From JAICXG01 sp963801255 (GTDB lineage Bacteria > Verrucomicrobiota > Verrucomicrobiia > Chthoniobacterales > UBA10450), in assembly GCA_963801255.1 (NCBI GenBank), contig CAWDEC010000012.1, positions 310,001 to 374,000 on the forward strand: 64,000 bases of DNA. Reading direction: 5' to 3'. Under the pieces are notes generated by a model. That model saw nothing but the letters and a program-made list of their open reading frames with translations, was not told where the DNA came from and ran no database searches. Positions 8,569-17,398 of this stretch are shown here, in pieces (the first letter of the stretch is position 1; the number at the start of each line of letters is the position of its first letter). The position numbers and the translations under genes were made by a program.

Positions 8569-9639
8569 TTATTCGGAGCGCATTTTGGAACGAACCACGA
8601 AGGCAATGATGATGAGCAAGAGAATACCGCCTCCCACGCCAATCGCGATCCAGCCCGTTGGGCTCACCATCGGCGGCGGTGGAGTAGGTGCGGGAGTAGC
8701 CGGAGGTGGCGGCGGCGCGAGTTTTTGCTGGACGAACTGCAGACGTGACATCGTGTCCGGTTGGCCCGGCTTGATCGCCAGAGCGGCTTTAAAGTCGGCC
8801 GCTGCAGGTTGCCACTTGCCCATGAGCGAATAGGTGTAGCCACGTTTGTCGAGCGCCTCGAAATCTTGTGGGTTGATCTCGATCGCCTTGGTGTAGTCCG
8901 CCAGTGCTTCGTCAAATTTGTGCAGACTGCGCTCGGCCAACGCTCGGCGCTCATAAGCCCGGCCGTCCTTTGGATCTGCCTGAATCGCGTTGCTGAAATC
9001 GGTGATGGCCGCGTTCCAATCGCTCAACCCGATGTTGGCAAATCCTCGTTGACGGTGCGCACTGGCGCTATCGGGTTTCAGTTCCACCGCCTTGCTTAGA
9101 TCCGGCAAGGCCTCGCGATATTGCTTTTCCATCACATAAGTTTGGCCGCGTTCGAAATAACCCTGGGGATCGTTAGGTCCGACCTCGATCGCCTTGCTGA
9201 AATCGCTCAGCGCTTTCTCGAAATCCTGTTGCGCGCGATAAACCGTGCCGCGATTGCAGTAAAAGTGCGGCTGCTCGGGTTTCAGCTCGATCGCCTTCGA
9301 ATAATCGGCAGTCGCTTCGGGAAACTTTTGCAGCGCGAAATAGGCCGCGGCACGATTGTCGTAAAGCGCAGCTGCCTTCGGATTCTCCGCGATTGCTTTC
9401 GTCAGCTCCTCGATTGCCTCCGGGTACTTCTGCTCCTTGAGCAACTCTTGAGCGGTTTTGATGTGCCCGCCTTTATCGCTGATGCGATCTTTGTTTTCTT
9501 TCGTTTTGTTTTCTTTCGCCTGCACTCCGTCTGGCGCGAGCACCAAAAGACAGATCATCAATCCACCCGCCGCCAGGACACGCTGCAACACCTTTGCGAC
9601 TTCAAACCTCATATCACGTGGGCAGACACCGATAGACAT
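8569..9639 (-). CDS. Membrane-anchored TPR-repeat protein
   Basis: A 356-residue protein. An N-terminal hydrophobic export signal (about residues 20-41) is followed by six or seven tetratricopeptide repeats (about 58-300) of the form YDNRAAAYFALQKFPEATAD. Then come a proline-rich linker (PPPPPATPAPTPPPP) and a C-terminal transmembrane helix (WIAIGVGGGILLLIIIAFVV) with a short basic tail. The repeats should lie outside the cytoplasm and bind a protein partner that is not identifiable. ATG at residue 10 is an equally good start. One 9-mer copy (9170) is inside. Confidence 0.8.
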   Translation of the reverse strand: MSIGVCPRDMRFEVAKVLQRVLAAGGLMICLLVLAPDGVQAKENKTKENKDRISDKGGHIKTAQELLKEQKYPEAIEELTKAIAENPKAAALYDNRAAAYFALQKFPEATADYSKAIELKPEQPHFYCNRGTVYRAQQDFEKALSDFSKAIEVGPNDPQGYFERGQTYVMEKQYREALPDLSKAVELKPDSASAHRQRGFANIGLSDWNAAITDFSNAIQADPKDGRAYERRALAERSLHKFDEALADYTKAIEINPQDFEALDKRGYTYSLMGKWQPAAADFKAALAIKPGQPDTMSRLQFVQQKLAPPPPPATPAPTPPPPMVSPTGWIAIGVGGGILLLIIIAFVVRSKMRSE

Positions 9640-9738
9640 AGGTTCTTCATAGAAGCACCCGACGGTAAGGCAAGCAGATTCGCGCCCTCCTCCGACTTTC
9701 GCCTATTTTCCTTCGGCTCCATTGATATAATTAGTGTG

Positions 9739-10659
9739 ATGGACCGATCGCCTAACGAAGATCCGACCGAGGCATTGCTCCGCACTTACAGTGCGGACGG
9801 AGGCATTAACTATCTGGACGCCGCGGCCACCCTACCCTCGCGCCCGGCCATTGATACGGCCTGCGTCGAATTGCTCAGTTTGCTTTTTCCCGGTTTTCAC
9901 GGCGCGGCGGTCGTTCACCCCGGCGATTTGCCCGATCTGACGCGCAGTCGTCTCCGCTCGTTGCACGCGCGCCTTCATCCGGAGATGTGCAAAAGCCTCG
10001 CCCGCCGTGGCCGCAATGGCTCGGTTGAGCCGGATGCCGATCGTATCCTGCGCGATTTCTTTTCCAAGCTGGCGACCGTCCGCGAGGTACTCTGGACTGA
10101 CATTGACGCTGCTTTCGAAGGCGATCCGGCCTCGACCAGTTTCGAGGAGATTATTCTCGCCTATCCCTCGCTCGAGGCGATCGCGATCCAACGCATGGCA
10201 CACATCCTTTACCAAAGCGATCTGCCGCTGATTCCACGAATGATGACGGAATGGGCGCACAGCCGCACCGGCATCGATATTCATCCGGGGGCAAAAATCG
10301 GCAGTTACTTTTTCATCGACCACGGCACCGGGGTCGTGATCGGCGAAACCTGCGAAATCGGGGTGCATGTAAAGCTTTATCACGGGGTCACCTTGGGCGC
10401 GCGAAGCTTTCAAAAGGACGATCACGGGCACGTCAAGAAAGGCGGCAAACGACATCCGAACGTGGAGGATTATGTCACGATCTACCCCAACTCAACCATT
10501 CTTGGCGGAGGGACGACGGTCGGCGCACGCAGCACCATCGGCGGGAATGTATTCCTTATGCAAAGTGTGCCGCCGGATTCGTTAGTCTATTACGAGGCGA
10601 AACAGATGCGGGTCATCTCGAAGCGCGAACGTCCACCTGAACAGGGAAAAGGCCTTTGA
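9739..10659 (+). CDS. cysE: Serine O-acetyltransferase
   Basis: A 306-residue enzyme that acetylates serine with acetyl-CoA, the first step of cysteine synthesis. An all-alpha N-terminal domain is followed by a left-handed beta-helix of hexapeptide repeats: GIDIHPGAKIGSYFFIDHGT, then VIGETCEIG and LYHGVTLGARSF. The catalytic His/Asp pair lies in these segments. The C-terminal length fits the EpsC-type family. The frame is open to 9121, but the conserved protein starts at ATG 9739. A 9-mer copy lies 11 bases into the gene, coding SPNED. A cysteine desulfurase follows 49 bases later. Confidence 0.9.
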   Translation: MDRSPNEDPTEALLRTYSADGGINYLDAAATLPSRPAIDTACVELLSLLFPGFHGAAVVHPGDLPDLTRSRLRSLHARLHPEMCKSLARRGRNGSVEPDADRILRDFFSKLATVREVLWTDIDAAFEGDPASTSFEEIILAYPSLEAIAIQRMAHILYQSDLPLIPRMMTEWAHSRTGIDIHPGAKIGSYFFIDHGTGVVIGETCEIGVHVKLYHGVTLGARSFQKDDHGHVKKGGKRHPNVEDYVTIYPNSTILGGGTTVGARSTIGGNVFLMQSVPPDSLVYYEAKQMRVISKRERPPEQGKGL

Positions 10660-10708
10660 AAAATCACGTGAAGATCGCGATTGCCGCTGATCGAAGGCGG
10701 AAGGTTCA

Positions 10709-11875
10709 GTGATTTATCTCGATTATAACGCGACCACCCCGCTCAGTCCGGTGGTGTGGCGCGTAATGCAGCCCTATTTCGAGCGCCAATTTGGAAACCC
10801 ATCGAGCGTGCACGCGGCCGGTCGCGAAACCCGTGCCGCGCTTGACGATGCACGCGACCAAATCTCGGCATTGTTAGGCGTGAAACCGCACGAGATCATT
10901 TTTACCGGCGGTGGAACTGAAGCGAACAATCTTGCCCTGCTTGGCCTGGCTCGGCGCAACGCGCCTAACGGAAAGCACCTGATTAGCAATCGCGCCGAAC
11001 ACCACGCGGTACTGCACACTCTCGAATATTTGCAGAAACGGGAAGGATTCGAAGTGACCTGGCTGGAGGTTTCCTCGGAGGGCCTGATCGACCCCAACCA
11101 GCTCCAGACCGCCGTTCGCCCCGATACCACACTCGTGTCCGTCATGAGCGCGAACAATGAAACCGGAGTCATTCAGCCGTTGAAAGAGATTTCGGGGGTC
11201 TGCCGCCAACACGGCGTCTTATTGCACAGCGACATGGTGCAGTCGTTCGGCAAACTGCCCACCGAGTGCGGCAGTGTCGACGCTGCGAGTTTCGCGGGGC
11301 ACAAATTCTATGGGCCAAAAGGAGCGGGCATTCTCTATCTCCGTTCGGGGTTGTCCATCGATCCCATTCAATTTGGTGGTGCACATGAAGGCGGACGGCG
11401 CCCGGGAACGGAAAATGTTCCGGCGATTGTCGGCATGGCGGCGGCGGCGGCGGAAGTCTTGCACGACATGCCTAACGAACAGGAGCGCGAAGCAAAACTG
11501 CGCGATCAACTTTGGCAGATGATCGCGCACATTTTCCCCGACGCACAACAAAATGGGGCAAATGCGTCGCGATTGGCTAACACGCTCAACGTCAGCTTTC
11601 CTGGTTTCCCATCCGAGACGATGCTCATGGCCCTCGATCTGGAAGGCGTCTGCGCCTCGAGTGGGTCGGCCTGCATGGTTGGGTCGGTCGTCGCTTCCCA
11701 CGTTCTCCTCGCGATGGGACTCCCGCGGGAGCGCGCCGCGTCTGCGATTCGCTTCTCGTTAGGTAAGGAAACCAGGATGGAGGAAATTGAGGCAACAGCT
11801 GCGGCACTGGAACGAATCGTGCAACGTCAAAAGCGTCGAGAGCCTAACGAATCGATGCATCATGCCGGCGTCTAG
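10709..11875 (+). CDS. Cysteine desulfurase (NifS/IscS family)
   Basis: A 388-residue PLP enzyme that takes sulfur from cysteine for Fe-S clusters and thiolated tRNA. It begins MIYLDYNATTPLSP; the PLP lysine is in AGHKFYGPKG (near residue 199) and the persulfide cysteine in SSGSACMVGS (near 321). The start is a GTG at 10709, with GGAAGG 7 bases upstream. The order cysE then desulfurase suggests a cysteine-to-sulfur supply; mnmA at 20.6 kb is one likely user. Three exact 9-mer copies and two variants are inside. Confidence 0.93.
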   Translation: MIYLDYNATTPLSPVVWRVMQPYFERQFGNPSSVHAAGRETRAALDDARDQISALLGVKPHEIIFTGGGTEANNLALLGLARRNAPNGKHLISNRAEHHAVLHTLEYLQKREGFEVTWLEVSSEGLIDPNQLQTAVRPDTTLVSVMSANNETGVIQPLKEISGVCRQHGVLLHSDMVQSFGKLPTECGSVDAASFAGHKFYGPKGAGILYLRSGLSIDPIQFGGAHEGGRRPGTENVPAIVGMAAAAAEVLHDMPNEQEREAKLRDQLWQMIAHIFPDAQQNGANASRLANTLNVSFPGFPSETMLMALDLEGVCASSGSACMVGSVVASHVLLAMGLPRERAASAIRFSLGKETRMEEIEATAAALERIVQRQKRREPNESMHHAGV

Positions 11876-12506
11876 TCTGGTGCGACGCTCCAGGAAACGC
11901 GAAAGCCTTTCTCCGCACGGGAAACTGCTTTCGCTGGTCCAGCTTGAGTTCGCCCTCCCCTGTCCGGCTCCGGCACGAAAGCCCGGCCCGGATCCAACGC
12001 TCGAAACACTGGCCCGGAAGTTCCTACGCGAAAACGCAGCGGAGAATTTAGCGGCGCGGGTAGTCGTCGAATGGTCGTCGCGCCTGCGCTCCGCTGCCGG
12101 TCGCGCGGAATACGCAACAGTAAGAGTGTTACTCAACTGCCGGCTCTCAGAGTACGGCGAAGCGGAAATCGATCGCACATTCAGACACGAACTGGCGCAT
12201 CTGCTGGCCCAGTTTCGCTCCGGACGCCGCCGTATCGCACCGCATGGCGCAGAATGGCGAAAGGCTTGCTCTGATCTTGGTATCGCCAATGAAACGCGTT
12301 GCCATAACCTTCCTCTTCCCGTCCGTCGCCAGCAACGGCGCTACCTTTACGTTTGTGCCGAGTGCCACCGCGGATTTCCGCGTTCCCGCCCACTCCGTCG
12401 CCCTTCCGCCTGCCTGGCCTGCTGTCGCGCCTTCAACCACGGGCGCTATCACAAGCGATTCAAGTTAAGGCTCGTTAGGCAAGAGGCGACGCTCCAGCGA
12501 ACATGA
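11862..12506 (+). CDS. SprT-like zinc metallopeptidase-domain protein
   Basis: A 214-residue protein with the zinc-protease helix HELAHLLAQF (near residue 109) and the following PHGAEWRKACSDLG, both typical of SprT/SprT-like domains. A C-terminal zinc ribbon with two Cys pairs (CAEC and CLACC) follows. The start ATG 11862 overlaps the end of the desulfurase gene by 14 bases, and its stop overlaps prmA by 4, so the three are probably translated from one message. The target is unknown; SprT-domain relatives act on DNA-protein crosslinks in other organisms. Confidence 0.75.
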   Translation: MPASSLVRRSRKRESLSPHGKLLSLVQLEFALPCPAPARKPGPDPTLETLARKFLRENAAENLAARVVVEWSSRLRSAAGRAEYATVRVLLNCRLSEYGEAEIDRTFRHELAHLLAQFRSGRRRIAPHGAEWRKACSDLGIANETRCHNLPLPVRRQQRRYLYVCAECHRGFPRSRPLRRPSACLACCRAFNHGRYHKRFKLRLVRQEATLQRT

Positions 12507-13318
12507 TTATTTGGCAGAGACGCGCCTCCGGCGCCTGGCTGGCGAAGAACGAACCGACCATCGAACAATTCGCGCGCAGTAGGCTCGCTATTATCACGCT
12601 GCCGGGCAGGACAAGGGCCCTTGTCCAAATCAGTTGCTCCACTCGAGCGCAGGCGGCGAAATTGGTCGAGAAATTTGGAGGCAACTTCAAAAGCCTGCCC
12701 CGCAACTGGCAGTTGGAAACAAAAGATCACCCGCCGATACGCATCGGCCGTCACCTCCAAATTGTCAGCGCTTCCAAGCAATCCGTCCGAGGCGGTCAAC
12801 AACTCATCATCCCGGCGGCGAGTGCTTTCGGGACCGGCGAGCACGCCACAACCGCAATGTCTCTACGACTGCTTGCCGAGAGCGCGAGAAAAATGTCGAC
12901 CGACTGGCGAATATTCGACGTCGGAACGGGCACCGGCATTCTTGCGCTCGCCGCACGCAAGCTGGGAGCCGGCGAAGCGCTCGGGATCGATACCGATCGG
13001 CGGGCAGTAGCGCACGCTCGTCGGAATGCCCAGCTCAACCGCGTCGCACGCGCAAAATTTATCGTCGCTGATGTGCTGCAGTGGAATCTTGCCGGCCGCT
13101 ACGACATCATCACGGCCAATCTCTACAGCGAGCTCTTCATCGCGGCGCTGCCGCGCTTCCAACTTTGGATGCGATCGGGCGGTTGGCTCATAGCCTCCGG
13201 AATCCTGCACAATCAATCGCAATTGGTCGTGAGCGTTCTCGAAGATCGATGTTTTCGGCTCGAGCAGCTACGTCGGCGCGGGAAATGGGTCGCGCTTCGC
13301 TGTCAGCTTGCCCGCTAA
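12503..13318 (+). CDS. prmA: Ribosomal protein L11 methyltransferase
   Basis: A 271-residue SAM methyltransferase. The PrmA-type motif ASAFGTGEHATTAMSL (near residue 110) and the SAM motif IFDVGTGTGILALAA are clear, as is the motif DIITANLYSELF, which replaces the usual NPPY-type site. The N-terminal substrate-binding domain is shorter and more divergent than in E. coli PrmA. The start overlaps the previous stop as ATGA. Its expected substrate, L11, is encoded at 5.6 kb. Confidence 0.85.
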   Translation: MIIWQRRASGAWLAKNEPTIEQFARSRLAIITLPGRTRALVQISCSTRAQAAKLVEKFGGNFKSLPRNWQLETKDHPPIRIGRHLQIVSASKQSVRGGQQLIIPAASAFGTGEHATTAMSLRLLAESARKMSTDWRIFDVGTGTGILALAARKLGAGEALGIDTDRRAVAHARRNAQLNRVARAKFIVADVLQWNLAGRYDIITANLYSELFIAALPRFQLWMRSGGWLIASGILHNQSQLVVSVLEDRCFRLEQLRRRGKWVALRCQLAR

Positions 13319-13453
13319 TCGGGGCCAACGCTCCTGAAAACCTGGGCGCAAAAGCTTCTTGAAGGCTCCTCGTCGCCAGCTAACTTCCACGCGTCCGAGC
13401 GACTTCGATTGCCTGCAACCTGGCGGCGAAATCCAGAGCCGCTCGAAACCCTT

Positions 13454-14530
13454 ATGCAGGCAGAAGAACTTTCCTACGTCATTGTCACCCCCTACTCCAT
13501 GCGCAAGTCGCGCACCGGCGGCATTGTTTCCCGACTCATCTCCCGCACCGGGCTCGATCTGGTTGGCGGGCGGATGTTCGCTCCCAGCGAGGAACTCGTT
13601 AGGCGCTTCACCGAAAATATCGTAACCGCGGATAATCCTCGCCATCGCGCAACACAAGAGATCATTCGCGACTACGTGCGCAAAAATTTCACCGGAGAAC
13701 GCGATGGTCATCGTCCGCGAGTCTTGCTCTTGGTCTTTCGCGGCGAGAATGCAGTCGAGAAAATCCGCCACGTCGTCGGACATATCGTGCACGAGCGCAC
13801 GAGTGGCGAAACGATCCGAGATACGTATGGCGATTACATCACCGACGGAAGTGGCAAAATGACGTACTTCGAGCCGGGCGTGATTGCTTCGCTCGACGCC
13901 CAGTCAGTCGAGGAAAATCTCAAGCTCTGGGCAGGTTTTTCCGATTCCGACGGCGGAATCCTTGACGATGTGATCGCCTATCCGCCCGGCAGCAAGGTCG
14001 AAAAGGCGTTGGTCCTCATCAAGCCCGACAATTTCAAATTTCCCAACATCCGCCCCGGCGGCGTGATCGAAGTCTTCTCGCGCACCGGACTCTACATCAT
14101 CGGCTTCAAGGTCCATCGCATGAGCGTGGCGCAGGCGGAGGAGTTTTACGGACCAGTGCTCGATGTTCTGACGAACAAGCTCGGCGCCGAAAAAGGCCGC
14201 GAAGCTTGGGAAGACATTGTCGAATTCATGTCTGGTTCACGCCCAAGCGCGACGGCTGATGGTCTGCGCCACGTGGCGGGGACGGAGAAATGCATTGCCA
14301 TCGTGTACCAGGGCGAAGATGCCGTGCGCAAAATCCGCGAGGTCCTTGGACCGACCGATCCGAGCAAAGCGCCGCCGGGCTCAATTCGCCGAGAATTCGG
14401 CCAGACCATCATGGTCAACGCTGCGCACGCCTCTGATTCAGCGGAGAACGCCAAGCGCGAGATGGAGATTGTGCAGATACAAGAAAACAACCTGAAACCT
14501 TTGATTGAAAACTTTTACGCGCGCCCATAG
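13454..14530 (+). CDS. Tandem nucleoside-diphosphate kinase-domain protein
   Basis: A 358-residue protein with two NDK folds in tandem. Domain 1 (about residues 5-150) has VIVTPYSMRKSRTGGIVSRL and the GETIRDTYGDY segment, but the catalytic His motif (usually N-x-x-H-G-S-D) is replaced by FEPGVIASLD. Domain 2 (about 185-340) starts KALVLIKPDNFKFPNIRPGG and keeps the catalytic His in VNAAHASDS. So only the second half looks able to transfer phosphate. Typical NDKs have about 140 residues and one domain. ATG 13454 is preferred to an ATG 45 bases upstream. Confidence 0.8.
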   Translation: MQAEELSYVIVTPYSMRKSRTGGIVSRLISRTGLDLVGGRMFAPSEELVRRFTENIVTADNPRHRATQEIIRDYVRKNFTGERDGHRPRVLLLVFRGENAVEKIRHVVGHIVHERTSGETIRDTYGDYITDGSGKMTYFEPGVIASLDAQSVEENLKLWAGFSDSDGGILDDVIAYPPGSKVEKALVLIKPDNFKFPNIRPGGVIEVFSRTGLYIIGFKVHRMSVAQAEEFYGPVLDVLTNKLGAEKGREAWEDIVEFMSGSRPSATADGLRHVAGTEKCIAIVYQGEDAVRKIREVLGPTDPSKAPPGSIRREFGQTIMVNAAHASDSAENAKREMEIVQIQENNLKPLIENFYARP

Positions 14531-14572
14531 CTTGCGCTCCCCTTTTTCAAAAGGACTCTGATCATTTTTACC

Positions 14573-15736
14573 ATGGAAATTTCCGCTCGCGCCGCACAAT
14601 TGACTCCCTCGCTCACCCTTGCGATCGATAGCAAAGCAAAGGCGATGAAAGCCGAAGGCATCGATATTTGCGGCTTCGGCGCCGGTGAGCCCGACTTCGA
14701 TACGCCGGAACATATTAAGGAAGCCGCCATCGCCGCGCTGCAGGCCGGATTCACCAAATACACGCCCAGTTCTGGCCTGCCGGAATTACGCCAGGCGATC
14801 GCGGACAAGTTTGCCGCCGATAATGGCCTCGAATATCGCGCCAGCCAGGTAATCGTAAGCAACGGCGCCAAACACTCCTGTTATAACGCCGTCCTCGCGA
14901 CCTGCGAACGCGGCGACGAAGTCATTATTCCCGCACCGTATTGGGTGAGTTATCCCGATATGATACGACTCGCCGGTGCCGAACCGGTCATTGTGCAAAC
15001 CAGCGAACGCAATGGCTGGAAGATGACGACGGAAGAGTTTGAGAATGCCATGACGCCGAGGACCAAAATGGTGGTCCTCAACAGCCCGGGTAATCCGACC
15101 GGCTCGGTCTATTCCCGCGAGGAACTCGAAGGAATCGTCAACGTCGCAGCAGAAGAGGACATCTACATTTTGTCCGACGAGATTTACGAAAAGCTGGTCT
15201 ACGATGGCGCGGAGCACGTCAGCGTCGCGTCGCTCTCTAAACAAGCCTACGACCTCACGATTACCGTCAACGGCTTCAGCAAATCGTATGCAATGACAGG
15301 CTGGCGTCTGGGCTACATGGGAGCTCCGGAAGCAATCGCCAGGGCGGTCGATTCAATTCAAAGCCACAGCACTTCCAATCCTTGCTCGTTCGCCCAAAAG
15401 GGCGCAATCGCCGCGCTCAAAGGCGACCAGCAACCGCTCTCCGACATGCACGACGAGTTCGATATGCGTCGCAACTACATGTTCGACCGCATCTCGAAAA
15501 TCCCAAACATCAGTGCGGTCAAACCCTTGGGAGCGTTTTATGTGCTGGTGAATATCAGTCAGCTCGGGTTGACCTCTCAAAACTTTGCCGATCGACTTCT
15601 GAGCAAAGCCAACGTCGCAATCGTACCCGGCGCCGCTTTTGGCGACGATCGTACCGTGCGCTTGAGTTACGCGACCAGCATCGACATCATCAAGAAGGGT
15701 CTCGATCGCTTCCAGGATTTCTGCCGCACGCTCTAG
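14573..15736 (+). CDS. Class I aminotransferase, probably aspartate aminotransferase
   Basis: A 387-residue PLP enzyme of the aminotransferase I family. The substrate loop motifs GFGAGEPDFDTPEHIKEAA and SPGNPTGSVYS and the PLP lysine in NGFSKSYAMTGWRLGY (near residue 237) fit the AspC subgroup I-gamma found in many bacteria. It would interconvert aspartate and oxaloacetate with glutamate and 2-oxoglutarate. Substrate specificity cannot be settled by eye. No 9-mer copy is inside this gene. Confidence 0.88.
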   Translation: MEISARAAQLTPSLTLAIDSKAKAMKAEGIDICGFGAGEPDFDTPEHIKEAAIAALQAGFTKYTPSSGLPELRQAIADKFAADNGLEYRASQVIVSNGAKHSCYNAVLATCERGDEVIIPAPYWVSYPDMIRLAGAEPVIVQTSERNGWKMTTEEFENAMTPRTKMVVLNSPGNPTGSVYSREELEGIVNVAAEEDIYILSDEIYEKLVYDGAEHVSVASLSKQAYDLTITVNGFSKSYAMTGWRLGYMGAPEAIARAVDSIQSHSTSNPCSFAQKGAIAALKGDQQPLSDMHDEFDMRRNYMFDRISKIPNISAVKPLGAFYVLVNISQLGLTSQNFADRLLSKANVAIVPGAAFGDDRTVRLSYATSIDIIKKGLDRFQDFCRTL

Positions 15737-15772
15737 AGGTTTTTCGCGGCAAAGTGCAGGCGCAGGCGGGCC

Positions 15773-17389
15773 ATGCCAGTCGAGCCGAACAGCGCGGTTT
15801 CAAAAGCGACACAAGCTCGGCGTTATTTCGCTCTCATTCTTCACGCTCATCTCCCATTCGTTAGGCACCCGGAACAGGAATATTTTCTCGAGGAAGACTG
15901 GCTTTTTGAAGCGCTGACCGAAACCTATTTGCCGCTTCTCGGCATGATGTACCGGCTGGCGGAAGAAGGCCGGCCGTTTTGCCTAACGATGTCGCTCACG
16001 CCGACACTCGGCGCGATGCTTCGCGACTCGCTTCTGCAACGGCGTTACTTGCACCATCTCGAACGGCTCATCGGACTCGCTCGTCAGGAAATTGAGCGCA
16101 ATCGAAACGATCCACACCTCTGCGAACTTTCCGGTTTCTACGCCCAGCTCTTCACTGATACGCGAACCTTTTACGTTGAGAAGCTTGGCTGCGACGTCGT
16201 TAGGGCGTTTCGCGAATTGCAGGATGCCGGCTACCTCGAAATCGTGGCCAGCGCGGCGACGCACGCCTTTCTCCCACTGCTCCAGGATTTTCCCGAGGCA
16301 CAACGAGCCCAGGTTTTGATTGGTTGCGAGAGTTACCGCGAAATGTTTGGCCGTTCGCCTATCGGATTCTGGTTGCCGGAATGCGGCTACAGCGCAGGAC
16401 TCGATTCGCTGCTCCAAGCTGCCGATATTCGCTGGTTTGTTCTCGACGCGCACGGCCTCATGTTCGCGCAGGGGCAGCCGCAGCAGGCGGTCTTCGCTCC
16501 GTGCTATACGCCCGCTGGTCCAGCCGTCTTTGCCCGCGACAGCGAATCAAACCGCGCAGTCTGGAGCGCCGAATCCGGCTATCCGGGCGAACCGGCATAT
16601 CGGGATTTTTATCGCGACATTGGTTTCGATCGCTCGCCAGAAGAACTCGCGCCGTTCCTTCGGCCGCCCGGCGTGCGCAAGTTCAGCGGGATCAAATATC
16701 ATCGCGTCACGGGCGGGGCGGAGAAAGAGCTCTACGACCGGCATCGCGCTTCAGCGGTCGCGGAGGTTCATGCGGACGATTTTTTCCAAAAATGCCGCGC
16801 CCGTTTTCAGAACTTGGGAGACGTTTCTTTCGATCCGCTGCTTGTTAGTCCTTTCGACGCCGAACTGTTTGGTCATTGGTGGTTCGAAGGTCCTTTGTTT
16901 CTCGAAAACTTCATCCGCCGAGTCACGCGCGAAACAGCCGCGTTCCAGCTTGTTAGTCCGGGCCAATTCCTGCACGAGCACCCTCTACAGCAGATCGTTC
17001 GGCCAAGTCCGTCCAGTTGGGGCGAGCACGGTTTCAGCAGCGTCTGGCTCGATGAAAAAAATGCCTGGATTTATCGCCACCTTCACGCCGCCACCCGCCG
17101 AATGACGGAGCTCGCGCGCCGGTATCGCGAGACGACCGATCCCATGATCGATCGCACGCTGAAACAAGCTGCCCGCGAACTTCTTCTCGCCCAGGCAAGC
17201 GATTGGGCTTTTCTAATCAAAACCAACAGCGCGCCCGACTACGCCACGCTACGTACGAAGAATCATCTCCTGCGATTCAACCGCTTCCATGAGCAACTTG
17301 GCAGCGGTGAGGTCGATTTCGATTTTCTTGGCGAATGCGAAGAGCAAGCTAACCTCTTCCCGAATTTGAACTGGCGACACTTCCTTTAG
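15773..17389 (+). CDS. Glycoside hydrolase family 57 protein (probable 1,4-alpha-glucan branching enzyme)
   Basis: A 538-residue GH57 enzyme of the DUF1957/branching-enzyme group. The start FALILHAHLPFVRHPE is the typical first strand. The nucleophile is the Glu in FWLPECGYS (near 203), and the acid is probably the Asp in SPFDAELFGHWWFEGP (near 362). The C-terminal helical region (about 420-530) completes the family length. It would make alpha-1,6 branches in glycogen. Three exact 9-mer copies (15858, 15981, 16197) and two variants are inside. It may be translated with the gene that starts 9 bases later. Confidence 0.85.
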   Translation: MPVEPNSAVSKATQARRYFALILHAHLPFVRHPEQEYFLEEDWLFEALTETYLPLLGMMYRLAEEGRPFCLTMSLTPTLGAMLRDSLLQRRYLHHLERLIGLARQEIERNRNDPHLCELSGFYAQLFTDTRTFYVEKLGCDVVRAFRELQDAGYLEIVASAATHAFLPLLQDFPEAQRAQVLIGCESYREMFGRSPIGFWLPECGYSAGLDSLLQAADIRWFVLDAHGLMFAQGQPQQAVFAPCYTPAGPAVFARDSESNRAVWSAESGYPGEPAYRDFYRDIGFDRSPEELAPFLRPPGVRKFSGIKYHRVTGGAEKELYDRHRASAVAEVHADDFFQKCRARFQNLGDVSFDPLLVSPFDAELFGHWWFEGPLFLENFIRRVTRETAAFQLVSPGQFLHEHPLQQIVRPSPSSWGEHGFSSVWLDEKNAWIYRHLHAATRRMTELARRYRETTDPMIDRTLKQAARELLLAQASDWAFLIKTNSAPDYATLRTKNHLLRFNRFHEQLGSGEVDFDFLGECEEQANLFPNLNWRHFL

Positions 17390-17398
17390 CAAATACGA

